This document shows positions 34,901 through 64,000 of a DNA stretch of 64,000 bases, piece after piece. Positions within the stretch are counted from its first letter, which is position 1, and each line of letters begins with the position of its first letter. The notes below the pieces were generated by a model. That model was given only the letters and a program-made list of their open reading frames with translations, was not told the DNA's origin and ran no database searches. The position numbers were made by a program, and so were the translations under genes. Origin of the DNA: Actinostola sp. cb2023 (Eukaryota > Cnidaria > Anthozoa > Actiniaria > Actinostolidae); assembly GCA_033675265.1 (NCBI GenBank), contig JAUJYZ010001260.1:665501-729500 (forward strand), given 5' to 3'.

Positions 34901-35332
34901 AGCAAAAAGGTACAGGTCTGCGGGATGTGACTAACCTATTGTGGACCCTCGCCGTACCTATTGGGATCTACATTTTCAGTATTCATGCATATATATACTC
35001 ATTAGTAATATTGTTAATAATAATAATAATAATAATCAATTTATATAGTTAAGCACTATTGTTTTTTTTAGAAGAAATAACGCTATATAAATAAAGATTA
35101 TTATTATTATTATTATTTATACTATAAAATATTGAACACTTCTATCACATGGTTTTAGGGTCATGCCATTGCTGGTGGATGTATATTAGCATCAGCATGT
35201 GATTACAGAATTATGGCATCCAACTTCACCATAGGTCTTAATGAAACTGCTGCAGTAAGTAGTATCTATTCATTCATTTATTCGTTCATCCATCCATTCA
35301 TTCATTGTTGTTGTTTATTATTATTATTATTT

Positions 35333-35388
<56 letters not shown>

Positions 35389-35426
35389 TTTTTTTATTTA
35401 TTTATTTATTTATTTATTTATTATTT

Positions 35427-35507
<81 letters not shown>

Positions 35508-35513
35508 TTTATT

Positions 35514-35572
<59 letters not shown>

Positions 35573-37176
35573 TTTCCATTTATTTACAGGAATTCAAGTT
35601 CCCCCTTGGTGAGTTTTGTTGAATTTATTTATTTATTTATTTATTTATTTCTTTGTTTATTTACTTTTGTTTATTTCTCTTCAAAAATTTCAGTTTTATT
35701 TTATTTATTGGAGTTTATTTATTTACAGGGAATTCAAGTTCTTTTGCAGACGTCCTTGGTGAGTTTTGTAGCCAACTGAACTGGTATTTCCAATGTCCCA
35801 TCTTTCCTCTTTCCAAATTCCTATTTCTCTTGTATATTCTTTACTTTCCTGTTTCCTACCTGTTTCTCTTCAAAAACTGCTTCAGTTCTATTCTACCAGG
35901 ACTATCATTGAAGTGACCAGGTTTTGTAGCAGGCTAGTACATGTAGTGTTCAGGAAATTGCTAGCCTCTTTTGCAGACGTCCCTGGGGAGGCTAGGAAAT
36001 TGCTGGCTATTCAAGAAATAAGTTTAAAAGCTAGTCTTATTGTCTCTTTCTGTGGTTTGGGAGTGCTATTTATGACCAACATAATGAAGCTAAAACCTTG
36101 CTGTGCATTTCTTGCAGGGTATGTAAGAATCTCATTAACTTGATTGGTTACAGAGATGCTGAAAAGTCAGCATTACTTGGTATAACATTTCCAAGTGATG
36201 TTGCACTGGCTAAAGGTCTGGTTGACAAGGTTGTTCCTCAGGAACAAGTAATAATTGAAGCACACGAAGAAATCAAAAGATGGCTTGTGATTTCTGGTAA
36301 GAAAAACTGGTGTGTAGTGAGCAGTCAAACGAAGTAAAGGTGTTTCATTTGGCTCACTCCCCAGACAAGCTAAGCAGTTTTTCCTGCAACCTATAAAATG
36401 TCAGCAAACGTAACCCAAAACTACATACATGTACATTGTAATACCTTATTCGTACTTAATTTCGCACATACTTAATTTCACGATTTTGTTAGACAGCATT
36501 TTGCAAGGCTTTATTTTCACGATTTCGATAAGAGAAAATGAAAAAAGAGCATTAAATTTCGCGGAAGCGGTGTCAACAACATTTATTTTTTCTAAAAAAC
36601 CAAACTTATTTCTATACAAACAGGAACAAGATGACAGTCTTGAAACTAGACTAACTAGATGTTATAAACTTGTAGCTAAAACAGACAAAAAAGTTTAAGC
36701 TATACGGTTGCTCAGTTGCAAATGGTAGTATTATGTTGTTGAATAAATCATTTAAAAAAACCAATTTCATATTAAATAACATTTATTGTTCATGTTGATT
36801 AAATGGTTTCGATATGTATTTTTTTCTCTGGGTATTATATTTTGATTGTTTAAAGTCCACGAGCCTTTTTTCCGCAAGGCTTTAACTTCGCGATTTTTTT
36901 TAAATCCCGAAATTAAAGCCTCACGAAATTAAGTACGAATAAGGAAGGTACAAGAAAAGAAAGGAAGGAAGGAAAACACAAAGAAGGAAATGTATTTTTT
37001 TTCTAGATGTGGGGAGAGTTCTTACAAAGAAAAACATCCGAGGTGATTTTCTCAAGGAGATGAGGGAAACTACAGAGCAGGATATACAAGGCTTTGTAAG
37101 CTACATTTTACAAGAATCTACCCAGAAGGCTGTGCAGGAACAGATTGACAGAATAAGTAAAAAGCCCAAGAAATAG
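31906..37176 (+). CDS. ECI1: Enoyl-CoA delta isomerase 1-like, copy B (mitochondrial)
   Basis: Tandem paralogue of copy A with the same exon plan: 31906-31942, 32036-32253, 34098-34247, 35159-35254, a micro-exon 35590-35608, 36118-36296, 37007-37176 (TAG 37174-37176). Motifs: presequence MAAAMRRFSLFSS, VAVMKLDRKPVNSFSLEFLE, oxyanion loop PKVFSAGLDLIKE, GHAIAGGCILASACDYRIMA, catalytic Glu in IGLNETAA, NLIGYRDAEKSALLGITFP, AKGLVDKVVPQEQV. The LNET loop is the classical ECI1 form, so copy B is the more orthodox isomerase. The expected micro-exon (GIQVPPW, 20 nt by phase) is present but 19 nt long, one base short of the required phase, with a second altered copy at 35729-35758. The enzyme family is secure; whether this allele is intact is uncertain. 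Confidence 0.82.
32925..33362. mobile_element. MITE with G-run/TACTCCCATATATGGG end
   Basis: Left: a G-run, then tactcccatatatgggctat. Right: tacccaaacatgggtcaagt followed by a C-run. The interior has repeated (g)tcct(a/g)aacagggta motifs in both orientations. I recall similar elements from anthozoan genomes, but cannot verify it here. Confidence 0.7.
33664..33988. mobile_element. Foldback element in ECI1-B intron 2
   Basis: The arms gagggtttatcacgtaattt and aaattacatgataaaccctc are inverted repeats that extend inward through agctcgttgaaatt and aagatcgcttcaaaatgtg. About 320 bp, no coding potential. Confidence 0.85.
34427..34666. mobile_element. Foldback element in ECI1-B intron 3
   Basis: Inverted arms catcctcgggaactcagagg / ctgggttcctgaggatg, extending through gaacgaagtctgttggaac. 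Confidence 0.8.
34985..35118. repeat. SINE-like tail with (TAA)n/(ATT)n
   Basis: taataataataa and a cgctatataaataaagatta segment followed by (tta)n. This is the usual look of a short retroelement 3' end with a simple-repeat tail. Similar tails lie near 37700 and 57930. Confidence 0.45.
35323..35655. repeat. (TTTA)n microsatellite in ECI1-B intron 4
   Basis: About 330 bp of nearly pure tttа-type tetranucleotides adjoining the micro-exon. The (YLFI)n reading frames are artefacts. Confidence 0.95.
35580..35895 (+). repeat. ECI1: Duplicated micro-exon segment of ECI1-B
   Basis: Acceptor + exon + donor (tttacag|G..AATTCAAGTT..CCTTG|gtgagtttt) occurs at 35580-35618 and again at 35720-35768. In the second copy the exon carries an inserted cttttgcagacgtc-like stretch. 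The downstream motif tttctcttcaaaaa is duplicated as well (about 35674 and 35860). Only the first copy encodes the expected PPW. Confidence 0.7.
36442..36952. mobile_element. MITE with 'ccttattcgtacttaattt' termini in ECI1-B intron
   Basis: Left taccttattcgtacttaatt, right aattaagtacgaataagg followed by aaggta: inverted termini about 20-25 bp long. The inner parts share aaggctttaa/ttcgcga motifs in opposite orientation. About 510 bp. Confidence 0.8.
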
Positions 37177-37205
37177 GTAACAAATGTAACCTGTACCAAT
37201 AACTA

Positions 37206-37622
37206 TTACCGTATTCACCGGCGTATAAGCCACACTTTTTTCCCGAAAATCGCGATCCAAAGTTGGGGGTGCGGCTTATCTTGGAGAACATCGGGAATTG
37301 GTACCAGAAATTTACATTTAATTAACATAAAAGTATAAAAGAGTATGTACATCATTCGTGTGTTTATTTCTGTTAGTGTCTTTATGATTAGTCTATTACA
37401 AAGTTAAAATTATTGGTAAGCCTTAATAATTGAAGTATTCTCTTGGAGTTTACGCCCGATAATGCAAAGCATGTAATGTACATATAGCTTTCTCAAGATT
37501 CCACTCAATGTGTGATTTCTATTAATTTTATTCAAAAAAACTTTTTTCCAAAATTTGCATTGCCAAACTCGGGGTGCGGCTTATCTGCGAGTGCGGCTTA
37601 TACACCGGTGAATACGGTAGTC
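37206..37622. mobile_element. MITE with 'taccgtattcaccgg' termini
   Basis: Left taccgtattcaccggcgtat + aagccacac, right gtgcggcttatacaccggtg + aatacggta: inverted termini of about 30 bp, with further internal pairing (ggtgcggcttatc). About 415 bp. Confidence 0.85.
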
Positions 37623-38043
37623 ATAAAATGATTAATAAAATATTGTGTTTGAAATACTTTTGATGTGATAAGTATGTAGTGTACCTGAAATAACGTCAGT
37701 GAGAAATAATAATAATTATTAGTATAATATCAAACTTATAGAGCACCTTTTAAAAATATCCCTTATATAGTTAAAAAACGCTCTGTACAATATGAATTGA
37801 AAGCTACAGTATAAACTAAAATAAATAAAAAGCTGAAAAGTCAACTAAAACTTGAAAATCAACAATCTAAAACATTAACAATCTGCTTGAAAATATTCCC
37901 CTAAAAATACTCTAACTTGCCAGAAACATGTTTTCTAAGGAAAAAAATAAACTTTAATAAGCAAAAAGCTACATATTTAGAAAGCACAAAACTTGATAAT
38001 ACCTCAACTTCGATAGTAACTTGCAGTAAATAAATTTGACTCT

Positions 38044-38936
38044 TGGGAGCAAGGGCAGGCAACTCTATTTGTTGTGGGATCCCTGTGGTAAAGGTAAAGA
38101 TTTCACCCCTATTCTAACCTGAGTTTCAGGCTCAAAGGGGAGGGAGAGGAGGAGGGGAAAGGAAAGGGAAGGGGGAAAGGGAAAATGAGAGCCTGACACC
38201 AATGCTATACAGAACCTGTTCCGCCCCTTATGAGCTCCGTGAAGTGCCCCCACAATATTAGCCAATAACAATTTCTTCCGGTTTGAAAATTGACGTGTCA
38301 CAACTGTCACAACTGTCAAAACTTGATGAATACAAGATATGTACAGCTTTATCACGTACCCCTACACTGTCTACACTGTACTGGATTTGAAAGATTCAAT
38401 TTCGATCGAAAGCAAAAATACTTGAAATAGAGAATAATGCCACATTCACTCGTACCTTATGTAATGTATTTCAGATCCCGTAAACTGTAAGGAACCGTAT
38501 TCTTTATAGTGTACATGTCAGTCTCGTTTCCCAACGGTCGCGTAATTCTATCAGGGGACGCGAACATGAGATCGTGGATCGCCTGGTAAAATAAGTAGTA
38601 CACAATGTACTTCTAAAGTCTGTGCTTAAAGCTCCCTCACATTCGACTTTAGAAGCATTATGACTCTTCTTCGATGCGAGAAATAAAATATATAAAACTT
38701 CAAGCTAATTTGAAAATTCAAGATTGCTGCATTGCAATGTTGACTTCCGGTTATTACATTTCATTGTTCTTCGTCCAATCAGTGTTTCGCCCAAAATACG
38801 GGCAAACAACACAACTTCTGTGTAGGATTGGTACCAGGCCCACCTTTTCCCCTTACGCCCGCCCCAGTCCCCCTGTCCCCCTCCTATCCACCCTTTGATT
38901 ATGTGACACAGGGATCCCTAAGAAGAGAAGAGTTAC
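38044..38936. mobile_element. Probable foldback element with 'gggatccctgtg' ends
   Basis: tgtgggatccctgtggtaaa at the left and ttatgtgacacagggatccc at the right, with purine-rich and pyrimidine-rich stretches just inside each end. The middle is not recognisable. Confidence 0.45.
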
Positions 38937-39222
38937 CTGTGTAGAGTTATCTTGTATAATGACACAAAAGCTCAAAGATCGCGGTGCTAACATTTATTTT
39001 TATTGTTGTCATTGCTTTCTAAACTAAATAAGTGGATTGGTAATACTATAGTGCCTCTATTTACAGTGTGCCATGGCAATTCCACAGGAATTCCAGTAGT
39101 ACATGTAAAACTCTTCACCCATTGAATCATGAGTTTGCGTTAACAAACAACCAGTATCAAGCAAGATGCTTGTATAAAATAATAATTATTCAGTAAAACT
39201 TAAATACATGAGTGTTGTGTAT

Positions 39223-39886
39223 TACAGTGCGACTACACCCAACCAAGGCCACCCAAACAAATTTTGAATCAAATTTTCTAATCACATTATTTTGTGACGC
39301 TGAATAACAGAATGATGTCGAATTCTACAATTTAAACTGTTTCTTGTTCACTCTTGATCATATGCATACACATATAAAGTAAAATACAGTCATTTGCAAA
39401 AATTCTGGCGCCACGAAATAATCAATATATCAATATATCGGGTGCATTATGGGTAATTAAATAATACTATTTTGAGTTTCCGAACTTATTAAATGAAGCA
39501 AAATTTACAAACAACAAACGTAACACTAAAATAAACATTATACTAAATATTTTTACGAACTTTGCTGGCGTTAACCCGCTTTAAGGGGAATTTTCGATTA
39601 TTTAATTACCCATAATGCACCCGATATATTGATATTTTGTAGCGGCCAGAATTTTTGCAAATGACTGTATATGCTATATATATGCTATATAGATTAGGAG
39701 GGCCATAAGTTTTTCAACTTATAAGCTGTAATATGTATTCCACCCTCGTGAAATAAAGATTATTATGCTTTTAAAGCGAAAATTTGAAAATTTGTGCAGA
39801 TTCTATTGTTTAAATACTCAATTGTGATTGGATAATTTGTATGAAATTTTGTTTGGGTGGCCTTGGTTGGTGCAGTCACACTGTAA
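39223..39886. mobile_element. MITE with 'ttggttgggtg' termini, interrupted by another element
   Basis: Outer arms tacagtgcgactacacccaa + ccaaggccacccaaacaaatttt and the inverse aaattttgtttgggtggcct + tggttggtgcagtcacactgta. The centre holds a second, complete element (39384-39671). Confidence 0.82.
39384..39671. mobile_element. MITE nested in 39223-39886
   Basis: Arms tacagtcatttgcaaaaatt and the inverse aatttttgcaaatgactgta, then gggtgcattatgggtaatta against its inverse. About 285 bp. Confidence 0.85.
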
Positions 39887-40206
39887 CAATAACTAATATT
39901 AGAAACCACTTGTGCAGCCAGCAAATAGACTTTGCCTGTCCTTTCCTTCATTCTGCTGCAATGTCCACGAACAATAACAAGGTTATGACTGGGATAGACA
40001 TTCATTTATTGTACTCTTCTCCAATCTCAACTTGAAGCCATTGTTGTCATCCAAGGAAGTGAATGTATGAAAGGTCTATTGGTGTTTGAACACCATACAA
40101 TGGTGAGGTTACGATTACATTTAATGGGTGTACATAATTGATTATGTTAGCAGTTTTATGGTTACCGTTTTTTTTAACTCATTGATTGTTCTTCATCGTC
40201 GTCTGT

Positions 40207-64000
<23,794 letters not shown>

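Larger units (their letters stand above)
37177..40206. other. Intergenic region between ECI1-B and the polycystin (convergent)
   Basis: No coding sequence supported. Holds MITEs at 37206-37622, 38044-38936 (probable) and a nested pair at 39223-39886. A candidate polyadenylation signal for the polycystin (aataaa on minus) is at 40005-40010. Confidence 0.6.

Noticed and set aside
35213..35779. 188-codon hydrophobic (YLFI)n frame
   Set aside because: Translation of (TTTA)n; only the first few codons overlap the real ECI1-B exon 4.
36429..36698. 89-codon plus-strand frame
   Set aside because: Lies inside the MITE 36442-36952.
34085..37176. Calling ECI1-B a pseudogene
   Set aside because: All other exons, splice sites and the catalytic Glu are intact; one missing base in a micro-exon is better explained as error or unusual splicing until checked.

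Overview
The window is animal nuclear DNA. It holds intron-rich genes with GT-AG splice sites, long tandem arrays and many short foldback (MITE-like) elements. The gene set (BPTF/NURF301, AIMP2, ECI1, a PKD1-type polycystin) is metazoan. Repeats with G-run/TACTCCCATATATGG ends and 'accgtattcaccgg...' ends remind me of anthozoan (coral or sea anemone) assemblies. That placement is from memory and not secure.

Layout: (1) 1-2033, no gene; hairpins and microsatellites. (2) 2034-24411, minus strand: a 13-exon gene for BPTF/NURF301, the large NURF chromatin-remodeller subunit (DDT, PHD, a very large central exon with three coding minisatellites, two PHDs, bromodomain). Most of its 3' introns are filled by a different tandem array each. 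(3) 24412-24812: a short divergent promoter. (4) 24813-28173, plus strand: AIMP2, a scaffold of the multi-aminoacyl-tRNA-synthetase complex. (5) 28918-31463 and 31906-37176, plus strand: two tandem paralogues of mitochondrial enoyl-CoA delta isomerase (ECI1-like). (6) 37177-40206: no gene, several MITEs, one nested in another. (7) 40207 to beyond 64000, minus strand: a PKD1-type polycystin with PKD repeats, REJ, GPS, PLAT and an 11-segment membrane/channel part. Its N-terminus lies outside the window. Its introns hold large satellites, a run of about 109 G, and a tandemly multiplied exon end with its splice donor.

The genes are functionally unrelated neighbours: chromatin, translation, fatty-acid oxidation and membrane signalling. 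There is no operon-like logic. I could not identify a new multi-gene system. The unusual content is the repeat biology: coding minisatellites in BPTF, one array per intron, a multiplied exon end in the polycystin, a duplicated micro-exon in the second ECI1, and single-base reading-frame discontinuities in four places. The frame breaks may be uncorrected assembly errors rather than biology.
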